Shown one piece after another: positions 1 through 9,173 of a stretch of 63,053 nt of DNA. Below the pieces are notes generated by a model that was given only the letters and a program-made list of their open reading frames with translations, did not search any database and had not been told where the DNA came from. This stretch comes from an uncultured Pelagibacteraceae bacterium. GTDB taxonomy: Bacteria > Pseudomonadota > Alphaproteobacteria > Pelagibacterales > Pelagibacteraceae. The stretch is from NCBI GenBank assembly GCA_902592285.1, contig CACJED010000002.1, positions 1 through 63,053 on the forward strand, written 5' to 3'. A program made the translations under genes and the position numbers. How positions within the stretch are numbered: position 1 is the stretch's first letter; each line of letters begins with the position of its first letter.

Positions 1-1
1 T

Positions 2-496
2 TATAAAATTGAAAATCTTGAAAAGAAAACTCCTAATTTAGATGATGTTCAAACAAAGAATGAGATTTTAAATCTAATATATCAAAAAAATAAATTTGAT
101 TATAACAAAAAATTATTAAAGGAAATTAGGGATAAAAATTTTACTGATAATGATTTTTTAGAGTTAGGAAACGATAAAATTGAAACTCATACTTTAAATT
201 CAATTAGAGATAACAAAAAATTTGAAATAAACTCTGTTCAAATGTTATATTCGCTCCCATTAAATTCTTTTACTTTAATTAATGATGAAAAAAATAATAT
301 CTATATGGTAAAAATTAAAAGTTATAACAACGAAAATTTAAAACTTAATAGTGACGATTATAATAAGTTTTTTAATAAAAAAAATACTAAAATGAGAAAT
401 GATATTCTAAAATCATATGATCTGTTTCTAAATGAAAAATATAATGTTAAGATTAATCAGATAGCAATAAATAACGTCAAAAATTTATTTCAATGA
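2..496 (+). CDS. ppiD: C-terminal part of a probable PpiD/SurA-type peptidyl-prolyl isomerase (5' end outside window)
   Basis: An open frame enters from the left edge and ends at the TGA at 494-496, giving about 164 lysine- and asparagine-rich residues. No catalytic motif falls in the visible part. The call rests mainly on position: in many alphaproteobacteria a ppiD-type periplasmic folding factor directly precedes trpE. The alternating charged helices and the segment NSVQMLYSLPLNSFTLI, followed by NNIYMVKIKSY, resemble the C-terminal region of such proteins. Its stop overlaps the trpE start by 4 bases (ATGA), so the two are probably co-transcribed. Without the N-terminal membrane anchor and parvulin domain in view, another long periplasmic protein cannot be excluded. 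Confidence 0.5.
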   Translation, partial: YKIENLEKKTPNLDDVQTKNEILNLIYQKNKFDYNKKLLKEIRDKNFTDNDFLELGNDKIETHTLNSIRDNKKFEINSVQMLYSLPLNSFTLINDEKNNIYMVKIKSYNNENLKLNSDDYNKFFNKKNTKMRNDILKSYDLFLNEKYNVKINQIAINNVKNLFQ

Positions 497-1953
497 TAAT
501 GAATCGAGGCTTCAAGGATTTTAAGTTTCGACATAGAAGCCAAAAAAATCAAATTATTTATACTTCAAAAAAAGTGAAGAATGATAAAGAAGTTTTAAAT
601 TTGATTGACAACTTCTTAGATGAAAAAAACAGCTTTATTTTTGAGTCTGTTGAAAAAGGTAAAATTAAAGGCAGATATACTATTTTTGGAAAAGATCCTG
701 ATAAGATTTGGGAATTCAATAATCATAATTCATATTTAATCCAAAAAAGTAGAAAAATTAAATTGAGAGATAAACCTGAAAAATTAATTGAAAAAATAAT
801 CGAAGATTTTAAATTTGAAACACCAAAAAATTTGCCAAATATTTGTTCTCTTATCGCAGGATATTTTTCTTATGACACAATAAGATATATCGAAAAAATA
901 CCTAACAAATGTAAAAATGATCTTAAGTTACCAGATGTAAGGCTTTTACGTCCAAGAACTCTAGTAATCCATGATAATTTGAAAAAAGAAATTTTTTTTA
1001 TTAATAATATATTTAAAGATGAAAAAATTAAAAATTATCAAAAAAAATTCGAAGAAGTAAAATCGAATTTATTTAAGTTAATTATACAATCTTCCATCAA
1101 AAATATTGGAATTAAATCAAATCAAAAAACCAAATCTATAAAAGTTATATCAAACACATCAAAAAGTAAGTTTTTGTCTATGGTTAAAAGAGCAAAAAAA
1201 TACATTAAATTAGGTGATATTTTTCAAGTGGTCTTAAGTCAAAGATTTGAGGCTAAAATGACAAAAAAACCAATAGATATTTATAAGAAACTCAGAATTA
1301 CAAATCCTTCCCCTTTCATGTTCTTTTTCAATTTTAACGATTTTCAAATTATTGGGGCAAGCCCTGAAATATTAGTTAGACTAAGGGATAATAAAATTAC
1401 TGTAAGACCTATTGCTGGTACAAGACCCAGGGGCAAGACAATCAAAGAGGATCGTTTTTATGAAAAAGATCTTCTAAAAGATAAAAAAGAACTCTCAGAG
1501 CATTTAATGCTATTAGATTTGGGAAGAAACGATGCTGGCAAGGTATCAAAAATTAATTCAATTAAAGTAACTGAAAGCTTTACAATTGAGAGATATTCAC
1601 ATGTGATGCATATAGTCTCTAATGTTGTTGGCAAATATAATAAGAAATTTTCTAAATTTAAATCTCTATTAGCTGGTTTTCCTGCAGGAACTGTCTCGGG
1701 GGCTCCTAAAATAAGAGCGATGGAAATAATTGACGAACTTGAGACAACAAAAAGAAAAGTTTATGCGGGTGGAATTGGATATTTTTCAGCAAATGGGGAA
1801 TTTGATACATGTATAGCTTTAAGAACAGCGGTTGCAAAAAAAGATAGATTTTACGTTCAAGCTGGAGCAGGTATAGTTGCTGATAGTAAACCTATAAAAG
1901 AATATGAAGAAACAATTAATAAAGCCAAAGCCTTAATTAATGCACTAAAATGA
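493..1953 (+). CDS. trpE: Anthranilate synthase component I
   Basis: Converts chorismate to anthranilate using ammonia supplied by TrpG, the first committed step of tryptophan synthesis in the cytoplasm. The 486-residue length is normal for stand-alone TrpE. Visible family motifs are the N-terminal feedback-site region ESVEKGKIKGRY (about 51-62), PIAGTRPRG (306-314), HLMLLDLGRND (337-347), the signature FPAGTVSGAPK (396-406) and QAGAGIVADS (456-465). The start is the ATG at 493, which overlaps the preceding stop; an ATG two codons later is an alternative. The last four bases overlap trpG (ATGA), implying translational coupling of the two subunits. No leader peptide or attenuator separates it from the upstream gene. 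Confidence 0.96.
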   Translation: MIMNRGFKDFKFRHRSQKNQIIYTSKKVKNDKEVLNLIDNFLDEKNSFIFESVEKGKIKGRYTIFGKDPDKIWEFNNHNSYLIQKSRKIKLRDKPEKLIEKIIEDFKFETPKNLPNICSLIAGYFSYDTIRYIEKIPNKCKNDLKLPDVRLLRPRTLVIHDNLKKEIFFINNIFKDEKIKNYQKKFEEVKSNLFKLIIQSSIKNIGIKSNQKTKSIKVISNTSKSKFLSMVKRAKKYIKLGDIFQVVLSQRFEAKMTKKPIDIYKKLRITNPSPFMFFFNFNDFQIIGASPEILVRLRDNKITVRPIAGTRPRGKTIKEDRFYEKDLLKDKKELSEHLMLLDLGRNDAGKVSKINSIKVTESFTIERYSHVMHIVSNVVGKYNKKFSKFKSLLAGFPAGTVSGAPKIRAMEIIDELETTKRKVYAGGIGYFSANGEFDTCIALRTAVAKKDRFYVQAGAGIVADSKPIKEYEETINKAKALINALK

Positions 1954-2519
1954 AAAAAATAGTTTTAATAGATAATTACGATAGCTTCACATTTAATCTT
2001 TATCATTATTTATCTTCCTTAAAAGTAAATGTTGACGTAATTAGAAATGATCAGATTAATTCAGCAGAAATATTAAAAAAACAATATAGTAAGATTGTAA
2101 TTTCACCTGGGCCCGGTAATCCTAATCAAGCCGGTAATTGTCTCAAAATTGTAAAATCTTTACATAAGATAATACCTATACTTGGTGTTTGTTTAGGCCA
2201 CCAAATTATAGGTCAGGTATTTGGGTCTAAAATTGTTCAAGCTAGAAAACTAATGCATGGAAAAACTAGTAAAATAATATCAAAAAAAACTGGTATATTA
2301 AAAAATCTTCCTAAAACTTTTGAAGCTACTCGATATCACAGCTTAATAATTGATAAAAAAACACTATCTAAAGATCTTGAAATTACTGCTGAAACTAAAG
2401 ATAGGATAATAATGGGTGTAAAACACAAAAAATTTAATGTTCATGGAGTGCAATTTCACCCTGAAAGTATTAAAACAAAAATAGGTATTCAAATTTTGAA
2501 AAACTTTTTAAAAATTTAG
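1950..2519 (+). CDS. trpG: Anthranilate synthase component II (glutamine amidotransferase)
   Basis: Class I glutamine amidotransferase that hydrolyses glutamine and channels ammonia to TrpE. At 189 residues it is a stand-alone amidotransferase with no fusion to TrpD. The catalytic triad is visible: Cys81 in GVCLGHQ, and His170 and Glu172 in QFHPES. The oxyanion segment SPGPGNP is at about 52-58. TrpG-type proteins can also serve aminodeoxychorismate synthase (PabA role) in small genomes; here the four-base overlap with trpE and five-base gap to trpD make the tryptophan role primary. A dual role is possible but not shown by the sequence. Confidence 0.95.
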   Translation: MKKIVLIDNYDSFTFNLYHYLSSLKVNVDVIRNDQINSAEILKKQYSKIVISPGPGNPNQAGNCLKIVKSLHKIIPILGVCLGHQIIGQVFGSKIVQARKLMHGKTSKIISKKTGILKNLPKTFEATRYHSLIIDKKTLSKDLEITAETKDRIIMGVKHKKFNVHGVQFHPESIKTKIGIQILKNFLKI

Positions 2520-2524
2520 GGTTT

Positions 2525-3517
2525 ATGAAACAATTCATAGAAAAAATTAAGATTAGAGAAAGTTTGTCTTTTGAAGAAAGCAAAGCAGCTTTTAAATTAT
2601 TGATGGAAGGTGAAGCGAAAGATAAAGAAATATTTGATTTTTTGACACTTTTATCAGAAAAAGGTGAGACTTCAGATGAAATAGCTGGTGGTGTTTTTGT
2701 ACTTAGAGATAAGTCTAAAAGAGTAAATGTGATTGATTGTATTGATACATGTGGCACTGGGGGAGATGGTATGAATACACTTAATATTTCTACAGCTTCT
2801 GCAATATTACTAGCAAGTATTGGTGTTAAAGTGGCAAAGCATGGTAATAAAGCCGTATCATCTAGGTGCGGATCAGGTGACGTCTTAGAAGCTTTAAATA
2901 TAAAAATTGATTTAGAGCCAAATGATATAGAGACTCAAATAAATAAAAATAATTTTGGTTTTATGTTTGCACCTAATTATCATAGTGCAATGAAATTTGT
3001 TGGTCCAACTAGAAAAAAAATTGGAAAAAGGACTATATTTAATATGATCGGACCATTAAGTAGCCCTGCTCTAGTAAAAAAACAGGTTGTTGGAGTCTAT
3101 AACAAAAAACTCTTAAAAATATTTGCAAATGCATTGAATAATTTAAAGATTAAATTTGCATGGATCGTTAATAGTGAAGATGGCTTAGATGAGATTTCTC
3201 CTTACGCAAAAACAAATGTGATACAATTAAAAGATAATAAGATTTCTGAAATTATTATTGATCCAAAAGAATTAAATGTAAATGCGGATAAATTTGATAA
3301 TCTAGTTGGTGATGATGCAAAATTTAATGCAGACAAAATGATTAATATATTTAAAGGTGAGGATAATGATTTTTCTAAAGCTGTATGCTTAAATGCCGCT
3401 GCAGGATTAATAGTAAATGAAACTCATCAAAATTTTGCTGATGCATATAATAATGCAAGAGAACATATTTTATCAAATAAAGTAATTAAACATTTAGAAA
3501 AAATTCAAAATGGCTGA
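2525..3517 (+). CDS. trpD: Anthranilate phosphoribosyltransferase
   Basis: Transfers phosphoribose from PRPP to anthranilate, step two of tryptophan synthesis. The 330-residue protein shows the PRPP-binding glycine loop CGTGGDG (76-82), KHGN (105-108) and SSRCGSGDVLE (112-122), and has the usual length. It sits five bases after trpG and its last eight bases overlap trpC, so translation of the pair is probably coupled. No domain is missing. Confidence 0.96.
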   Translation: MKQFIEKIKIRESLSFEESKAAFKLLMEGEAKDKEIFDFLTLLSEKGETSDEIAGGVFVLRDKSKRVNVIDCIDTCGTGGDGMNTLNISTASAILLASIGVKVAKHGNKAVSSRCGSGDVLEALNIKIDLEPNDIETQINKNNFGFMFAPNYHSAMKFVGPTRKKIGKRTIFNMIGPLSSPALVKKQVVGVYNKKLLKIFANALNNLKIKFAWIVNSEDGLDEISPYAKTNVIQLKDNKISEIIIDPKELNVNADKFDNLVGDDAKFNADKMINIFKGEDNDFSKAVCLNAAAGLIVNETHQNFADAYNNAREHILSNKVIKHLEKIQNG

Positions 3518-4301
3518 AAATGTTCTTGAAAAAATAATTCAAAAAAAAAGTAAAAAAATAGAAAATTTAAAAAAAACTATTTCATTAGAAACATTAAATA
3601 AATTAATTACTACAAATAAAACATTTGTTAATTTTAAAGAAAAAATCCAAAATAATATAAAAAAAAACAAATTTTCAATTATTGCTGAAATTAAAAAAGC
3701 GAGCCCTTCAGCAGGTGTAATTATCAAAGATTATGATCCAATCAAAATAGCTAATATATATAATAACAAAAAAGCTACATGTTTGTCGGTCTTGACTGAA
3801 GAAGATTTTTTTTTAGGAAACCTAATGCACATTAGTAAGATAAAAAAAGAGGTTAATTTACCGATACTTTGTAAGGACTTTTTTGTAGATAAATTTCAGA
3901 TACCATTAGCAAAAAGTTATGGGGCTGATGCTATTTTAATTATATTAGCTGGTATCAATGAAGAACTCGCAATTAATTTATATGAAGAAGCTTTAAAATT
4001 AAATATGTCTGTTATAGTTGAGGTTCATACTGTGGAAGAAGCTAAGCAAGCACTTAAATTTAAAGATGCTCTAATAGGTATAAATAATAGAAACTTAAAA
4101 ACTTTAAAAACTAATATAAATACAACTTTTGATATTTATGACATTTTAGTGAATCACCCAGGCCCATTAATTTCAGAGAGTGGAATAAAAACAAAAGAGG
4201 AACTTTTAGAACTTTCAAGTAAAACATCTATAAAAACTTTTTTAATTGGTGAATCACTTTTAAAGGATTTGGAAAATAATTCTATTTTTTCAGTTCTTTA
4301 G
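3510..4301 (+). CDS. trpC: Indole-3-glycerol phosphate synthase
   Basis: TIM-barrel enzyme forming indole-3-glycerol phosphate from CdRP. At 263 residues it is a stand-alone TrpC, not fused to TrpF. Family motifs include AEIKKASPSAG (59-69, with the catalytic-lysine segment), LCKDFFVD (120-127), GINNRNLKTL (about 190) and SESGI (about 222, phosphate binding). It overlaps trpD by eight bases. The moaC-moeA genes that follow trpC in many alphaproteobacteria are absent; lexA comes next after an 89-base gap. trpF, trpB and trpA are not in the window and must be elsewhere if tryptophan is made. Confidence 0.96.
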   Translation: MAENVLEKIIQKKSKKIENLKKTISLETLNKLITTNKTFVNFKEKIQNNIKKNKFSIIAEIKKASPSAGVIIKDYDPIKIANIYNNKKATCLSVLTEEDFFLGNLMHISKIKKEVNLPILCKDFFVDKFQIPLAKSYGADAILIILAGINEELAINLYEEALKLNMSVIVEVHTVEEAKQALKFKDALIGINNRNLKTLKTNINTTFDIYDILVNHPGPLISESGIKTKEELLELSSKTSIKTFLIGESLLKDLENNSIFSVL

Positions 4302-4351
4302 TTAAAAAACCCTTAATTTTATTAGTCTTTTTTACTATTGTTAATTTCAGA

Positions 4352-4366
4352 GAACTTTTATAGAAC
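4352..4366 (+). promoter_or_regulatory. LexA operator, first copy
   Basis: GAAC-N7-GAAC, the complement of the alphaproteobacterial SOS box GTTC-N7-GTTC, lies 25 bases before the lexA ATG and overlaps a TATAGA element that could be the -10. Both half-sites match exactly. This position is typical of lexA autorepression. Confidence 0.8.
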
Positions 4367-4373
4367 ATTATTT

Positions 4374-4388
4374 GTACGATATTTGTTC
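4374..4388 (+). promoter_or_regulatory. LexA operator, second copy
   Basis: GTAC-N7-GTTC, one mismatch from the alphaproteobacterial SOS box, ends two bases before the lexA start codon. It starts eight bases after the first box, so two LexA dimers could bind side by side. It is also close enough to the start codon to affect translation initiation of a short leader. Confidence 0.6.
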
Positions 4389-4390
4389 TT

Positions 4391-5068
4391 ATGTTAACAA
4401 AAAAACAAAAAAACCTGCTTTTATTTATCAACAAGAAGTTGAGAAGCTCTGGTGTATCTCCTTCTTATGAGGAAATGAAACAATCTTTAAACTTAAAGTC
4501 TAAATCAGGAATTCATAGATTAATTAGCGCTTTAGAGGAAAGAGGATTTATTAAAAGATTAGCACATAAAGCACGAGCATTGGAAGTAATCAAATTACCA
4601 GAAACTGCTTCGGCAAATGATATTTACAACAGTTTTTCACCTAGTGTTATTAGAGGAGGTCTAGATGAAAAAAAACCTATGTCTGATGATATAGAAGTAC
4701 CTGTTTTAGGTAAAATAGCTGCGGGGACTCCTGTAGAGGCAATTCAAAATGAAGTTTCAAGAATACCCTTGCCTAGTAATTTAGAAAAAAATGGTGATTA
4801 TTTTGGTCTTAAAGTCCAAGGAGATTCTATGATAGAAGCGGGAATTAATGAAGGTGATACTGTAATTATTAGAAGAACTGATACGGCTGATAATGGAAAA
4901 ATAGTTGTTGCATTAATAGATGAACATGAAGCAATGTTAAAAAGAATTAGAAAAAAAGGAAAAGTAATCGCATTAGAAAGTGCAAATAAAAACTACGAAA
5001 CGAAAATTTTTGGCCCTGATAGAGTTAAAGTACAAGGCGTATTAGTATCTTTATATAGAAACTTCTAG
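4391..5068 (+). CDS. lexA: LexA SOS repressor / self-cleaving serine protease
   Basis: Represses DNA-damage genes and cleaves itself when RecA filaments form. The N-terminal winged helix (1-65) carries the recognition segment SKSGIHRLISALEERGFI. The C-terminal S24 domain has the Ala111-Gly112 cleavage bond in KIAAGTP, nucleophile Ser146 in GDSMIEAG and general base Lys184 in AMLKR. The 225-residue length, with a linker of about 35 residues, is longer than the E. coli protein and fits alphaproteobacterial LexA. Two LexA boxes directly upstream indicate autoregulation. The gene follows the trp block, an order known from other alphaproteobacteria. Confidence 0.96.
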   Translation: MLTKKQKNLLLFINKKLRSSGVSPSYEEMKQSLNLKSKSGIHRLISALEERGFIKRLAHKARALEVIKLPETASANDIYNSFSPSVIRGGLDEKKPMSDDIEVPVLGKIAAGTPVEAIQNEVSRIPLPSNLEKNGDYFGLKVQGDSMIEAGINEGDTVIIRRTDTADNGKIVVALIDEHEAMLKRIRKKGKVIALESANKNYETKIFGPDRVKVQGVLVSLYRNF

Positions 5069-5090
5069 TAAAATAGTCTAAACAATTCCA

Positions 5091-6491
5091 ATGAAAAAAG
5101 TAGCAACAAGATTTGCTCCGTCCCCTACAGGACCTTTGCATATAGGTGGTGTAAGAACGGCTTTATTTAATTGGTTATATTCAAAAAACCAAAAAGGTAA
5201 TTTTTATCTTAGAGTTGAAGACACAGATAAAGAAAGATCAAAAGACATATATAAAGATCAAATAGTTAAATCACTTAAATGGATTGGTATTAACTATGAT
5301 GGAGAGGAATATATACAATCAAAAAAAATTGAAGATCACATAAAGATAGCAAACGAATTACTCAAAAATGGCCACGCTTATAAATGCTATTGTTCAAGTG
5401 AAGAAATAGAAGAACAAAAAAAGAGGGCAAGACAAAAAAAAATTCCTTATATATATGACAGAAAATGGAGAGATAAGAAAGAAACTGATGCTCCAAAAGA
5501 TATTAAACCTGTAATCAGATTTAAAAGTAAAATAGATGGTATATCGATATTAAAAGATTTGGTTCAAGGTGATGTTGAAATAGATAATAATACTATTGAA
5601 GATTTTATTATTTTAAGAAATGATGGAACTCCAACATATAATTTATCCGCATCAGTTGATGACCATCAAATGAATATGACACATATAATTAGAGGTGATG
5701 ATCACAAAATAAACACTTTTAAACAAATTCAAATTTATCAAGCAATGAAATGGGAGATACCCTCATTTGCTCATATACCTTTGATACATACAATTGATGG
5801 AAAAAAATTATCAAAGAGAGATAAAGCATCAACCTTAGATGATTATTCTAAAATTGGTATTATGCCAGATGCTTTAAGAAATTATCTTTTAAGATTAGGT
5901 TGGTCTTATAAGGATAAAGAGATTTTTACATTAGATGAAAGCATTAAATTTTTTAATCTTAAAGGAATTGGTAAATCTCCCTCAAAACTAGATATGAGTA
6001 GAATTTTATCAATGAATGAGCATTATATTAAGAATATCGATGAAAATGATTTGTTTGATCAACTAACCGAGTATTGCAAATTATATAAAAGTGAAATTCA
6101 ATCAGATAAAAAAGATAAGATTAAGAAATCTCTAATCTTCCTGAAAAATAAAGCTAAAACCCTGGAAGATATATTTAATAATGGTCAATATATTATGTTA
6201 GATGAAGTTAATTTTGATCAAGATGATATTAAGTTAATTGATGATAAGGCCAAAAAAGTCATATCAGATTTCTGTGCTAAACTAAGTAAAGTTGATAAAC
6301 TAAGCAAAGAAACATTAGAGCCAATAGTAAACGAATTGATTAAATCAAACGATACTAATTTTAAAGGGGTTGGTCAGCCTTTGAGAATAGCTTTAACAGG
6401 ATCAAAATTTGGACCTGGAATATATGATATAATTATTTCTCTTGGAAAAGAAGAAGTAACAAAAAGATTAATTAATAAGAAACTTGGTTAA
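5091..6491 (+). CDS. gltX: Glutamyl-tRNA synthetase
   Basis: Charges tRNA-Glu with glutamate. The class I signature appears as PSPTGPLHIGG (11-21, HIGH-type) and KKLSKRD (about 240, KMSKS-type). The 466-residue length is standard for a discriminating bacterial GluRS; whether it also charges tRNA-Gln depends on gatCAB elsewhere. The C-terminal helical anticodon domain ends in a run of lysines. The last 24 bases overlap the 3' end of convergent lpxB, so both coding ends share sequence, and an 18-base palindrome begins two bases after the stop. Confidence 0.96.
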   Translation: MKKVATRFAPSPTGPLHIGGVRTALFNWLYSKNQKGNFYLRVEDTDKERSKDIYKDQIVKSLKWIGINYDGEEYIQSKKIEDHIKIANELLKNGHAYKCYCSSEEIEEQKKRARQKKIPYIYDRKWRDKKETDAPKDIKPVIRFKSKIDGISILKDLVQGDVEIDNNTIEDFIILRNDGTPTYNLSASVDDHQMNMTHIIRGDDHKINTFKQIQIYQAMKWEIPSFAHIPLIHTIDGKKLSKRDKASTLDDYSKIGIMPDALRNYLLRLGWSYKDKEIFTLDESIKFFNLKGIGKSPSKLDMSRILSMNEHYIKNIDENDLFDQLTEYCKLYKSEIQSDKKDKIKKSLIFLKNKAKTLEDIFNNGQYIMLDEVNFDQDDIKLIDDKAKKVISDFCAKLSKVDKLSKETLEPIVNELIKSNDTNFKGVGQPLRIALTGSKFGPGIYDIIISLGKEEVTKRLINKKLG

Positions 6492-7604
6492 TACTGATGA
6501 AGCTTCATCAGAAGATGAGGTTTTTGACCTGATTTTAGTTAAAGTTTCCTCACAATCATTAATTTGCTTTTTCATTAATTCCGGATTTTTTAAAAAGTAA
6601 ACAACAGAATTGTAAATCTCTTTAGCATTACACTCTTTTTGTATTAATTCTGGAATTATTTCTTTGTTATTAATTATATTAATGATGTTAGCAAATTTTA
6701 TCTTTACCAGCATTTTAACAATTAAAAAATTTAAAAAATTCATTTTATAGATAATTATAGAAGGAACTTTTGCATTACAAATTTCTAGAGAAACAGTTCC
6801 AGATTTAGAAACTGCAAAAATAGATTTGTTTAGTATTTGTATTTTTATATTTTCATCGGAAATAACTTCAACATTTTTTAATTTTACATTATTTATTTTT
6901 TCAATAATTAAATTCTTATTTTCATCAGTTGTATGAAATACAAAAGTTAAATTATCAAATTTTGCATTCATCATATTTATGAAATCAATCAAGATAGGCA
7001 AAAGTAAATTTACTTCAGATGACCTACTACCAGAAAAAAGAGAGATAATTTTTTTATCCCTTGGTATGATATTAGATATGTCAATATTGTTTTTTATTTC
7101 TTGTTCTAATAAAGGGTGACCAACAAAAGTATTTGGGATATTTTCTTTATCAAAGTATTTTTTTTCAAAATCAAATAATAATAAGATATGATCTAAAAAC
7201 TTTTTAAACTTTTTTACTCTACCCTCTCGCCATACCCATACTTGTGGAGCTACATAATGAACAGTTTTAATGTTGTTATTTAATTTTTTAACTTTTTCAG
7301 CAACTCTTAAAGTAAAATCAGGACTATCTACACTAAACAAAATATCTGGATTAAATTTTATAATCTCCTCTACAGTTTTATTAATCTTATTTTTAATTTT
7401 AAATATGTTTAACAAAACACTTGTAAAACCAATGTAGGTAATTTTTTTTAGTTCAAAAATAGATTTTATTCCTAATGAATTTAAATGTGTTCCACCAACA
7501 CAAGAATACTCAATATTTGGGTTATTTTTTTGAAGTCTAGAAATGACTTTAGAAGCAAGTTTGTCTCCAGAAGGTTCACCGGTTAGTATAAAAATTTTTT
7601 TCAT
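6468..7604 (-). CDS. lpxB: Lipid-A-disaccharide synthase
   Basis: Glycosyltransferase (GT19) that joins UDP-diacylglucosamine to lipid X to form the lipid A disaccharide at the inner membrane. The 378-residue protein opens with ILTGEPSGDKLASKVI (about 5-20) followed by GGTHLNSLGI, both typical of LpxB, and carries the nucleotide-sugar region KSGTVSLEICN. It is the last gene of the rpsB-to-lpxB run, and its start overlaps lpxI by four bases. Its 3' end overlaps gltX by 24 bases in convergent orientation. Presence of lpxA, lpxD, lpxI and lpxB here indicates that the organism makes lipid A. Confidence 0.95.
   Translation of the reverse strand: MKKIFILTGEPSGDKLASKVISRLQKNNPNIEYSCVGGTHLNSLGIKSIFELKKITYIGFTSVLLNIFKIKNKINKTVEEIIKFNPDILFSVDSPDFTLRVAEKVKKLNNNIKTVHYVAPQVWVWREGRVKKFKKFLDHILLLFDFEKKYFDKENIPNTFVGHPLLEQEIKNNIDISNIIPRDKKIISLFSGSRSSEVNLLLPILIDFINMMNAKFDNLTFVFHTTDENKNLIIEKINNVKLKNVEVISDENIKIQILNKSIFAVSKSGTVSLEICNAKVPSIIIYKMNFLNFLIVKMLVKIKFANIINIINNKEIIPELIQKECNAKEIYNSVVYFLKNPELMKKQINDCEETLTKIRSKTSSSDEASSVLTKFLIN
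6494..6511. terminator. Perfect 18-base palindrome at the gltX/lpxB 3' junction, possible bidirectional terminator
   Basis: CTGATGAAGCTTCATCAG is a perfect inverted repeat located two bases after the gltX stop and inside the last codons of lpxB. On the plus strand a TTTTTG tract follows about ten bases later. The distance to the T tract is longer than in a textbook intrinsic terminator, so termination is a guess; the symmetry itself is certain. Confidence 0.35.
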
Positions 7605-8395
7605 TTTACTGAGATAAACATCTTATTTTTATTAGCAAATCTAATACATTTAGTTTTATCTAAAAAAATATGTTGTTTACTTTTTATTACAATACCCTTT
7701 AATCCAGCAGTCTTACTTTGTTTGATAGTTTTCAATCCAATAGTTGGAAGATCTACCCTCAAATCTTGTTTCTTTTTTGGAAACTTAACCAAAACACCAT
7801 GATTTCTAAATTTTTTACTTCTACTTTTTTCAAGCATTTTTTTTGTTCCACCTTTTCCCTCAATAGAAACAACTTTTTTATTTCTAACTACTACTCCTTG
7901 ACTAAAGTTATATTGTTTTAAGCTATTTAACGTTTTAATTGCTTTTTTAATATCTAATCGATCTTGTTTGTTAGGTTTAATCTTTGAATAATTTCCTTTT
8001 TTTAAAGATAACTCAGGATTAAATATTAATGAATTTTGAGTTTTAATTTTGTTTTGAGCAAATATTTTAATAATTTCTTTAAGTATAGCCGCATCTCCAA
8101 GTTTTGAAGCTTTAATTATTCTTGGAATATAATAAATTCCTTTAAAATCTAACTTTAATTTTGAAAAATTTGGTTTATCAACTTTTCCAGCAAATAAGAC
8201 TCTTTTACAATTATTTTCCTTAAGAATATTAATGATCTTTCCAAATTGACCTACTGAAACTGGATAAGATTTTTTGTTTTTTTTAAATATTTTTGATTTA
8301 GTTAAATCGATTATTAAATACTTTATTTTCTTTTTTTTAACAGTTTTAAGAATTTCTCTGGGAAAATCAGTATCACCAAATATTAAACCTATCAT
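7601..8395 (-). CDS. lpxI: UDP-2,3-diacylglucosamine pyrophosphatase, LpxI type
   Basis: Hydrolyses UDP-2,3-diacylglucosamine to lipid X. LpxI (formerly DUF1009) replaces LpxH in most alphaproteobacteria. The 264-residue protein shows the family-typical regions FAGKVDKPNF (about 69-78), SQGVVVRNKKVVSIEGKGG (about 164-182) and the C-terminal DLPTIGLKTI. It lies between lpxA and lpxB, overlapping lpxB by four bases and leaving one base to lpxA, exactly where the enzyme is needed in the pathway. Confidence 0.92.
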   Translation of the reverse strand: MIGLIFGDTDFPREILKTVKKKKIKYLIIDLTKSKIFKKNKKSYPVSVGQFGKIINILKENNCKRVLFAGKVDKPNFSKLKLDFKGIYYIPRIIKASKLGDAAILKEIIKIFAQNKIKTQNSLIFNPELSLKKGNYSKIKPNKQDRLDIKKAIKTLNSLKQYNFSQGVVVRNKKVVSIEGKGGTKKMLEKSRSKKFRNHGVLVKFPKKKQDLRVDLPTIGLKTIKQSKTAGLKGIVIKSKQHIFLDKTKCIRFANKNKMFISVK

Positions 8396-8396
8396 T

Positions 8397-9173
8397 TTAT
8401 GAAAATGGTGTGCAAATAGATCTTTTTTTGTCTTTATTTATAAATTCTATTACTTCTTTAATTAAAGGATTATCTTTAAAAGAACCATTTAATTTACTTA
8501 TGTTTTCTATAAGATTTTTTGATGCAAAAATCTCCTTATAGGCTTCACTTAAACCTAATATATCTTTATTAGCAAAATTAGCTCTTCTCAAACCAATTAA
8601 ATTTAAACCTTGTAATGAATTTCTATTTCCAGTTGATAGTCCAAAAGGAATTACGTCATTTAATACTCCTGTCATTCCACCTATCATTGCCATCCTACCT
8701 ATTCTAGTAAACTGCTGAACAGCAGAATTACCTCCTATAACAACATTATCTTCAATAATAACATGTCCTCCTAAGGGGACGTTATTTGCTATAATCACGT
8801 TATTTCCAACCTGGCAATCATGTGCTATATGAGATGAAATCATAAATAAACAGTTATTTCCTATTACTGTTTTGCCACCACCTCCAACTGTTCCTGGATT
8901 AATAGTTACATATTCTCTTATCTTATTATTATCCCCAATAATTAATTTTGTAGGTTCTCCTTTATATTTTAAGTCTTGGGGTTCGTTTATTGATACAAAA
9001 GGATAAAAAGTATTTCCTTTACCAATTTTTGTATTTCCAGAAATATTTACATGTGAATGAATAGTTGTATTTTCTCCAATTTCAACATTTGGTCCAATTA
9101 TACAGTAAGGTCCTATCTTTACATTCTTCCCAATCTTAGCTTTTGAGTCAACTATCGTAGTTTTATCTATCAT
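8397..9173 (-). CDS. lpxA: UDP-N-acetylglucosamine O-acyltransferase
   Basis: First enzyme of lipid A synthesis; transfers 3-hydroxyacyl from acyl carrier protein to UDP-GlcNAc. The 258-residue protein is built of left-handed beta-helix hexapeptide repeats (residues 1-185), with the catalytic base probably His118 in SSHIAHDCQVG, and a C-terminal helical domain that helps trimerise. It overlaps lpxD by four bases (ATGA on the minus strand) and is followed by lpxI after one base. Confidence 0.96.
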   Translation of the reverse strand: MIDKTTIVDSKAKIGKNVKIGPYCIIGPNVEIGENTTIHSHVNISGNTKIGKGNTFYPFVSINEPQDLKYKGEPTKLIIGDNNKIREYVTINPGTVGGGGKTVIGNNCLFMISSHIAHDCQVGNNVIIANNVPLGGHVIIEDNVVIGGNSAVQQFTRIGRMAMIGGMTGVLNDVIPFGLSTGNRNSLQGLNLIGLRRANFANKDILGLSEAYKEIFASKNLIENISKLNGSFKDNPLIKEVIEFINKDKKRSICTPFS

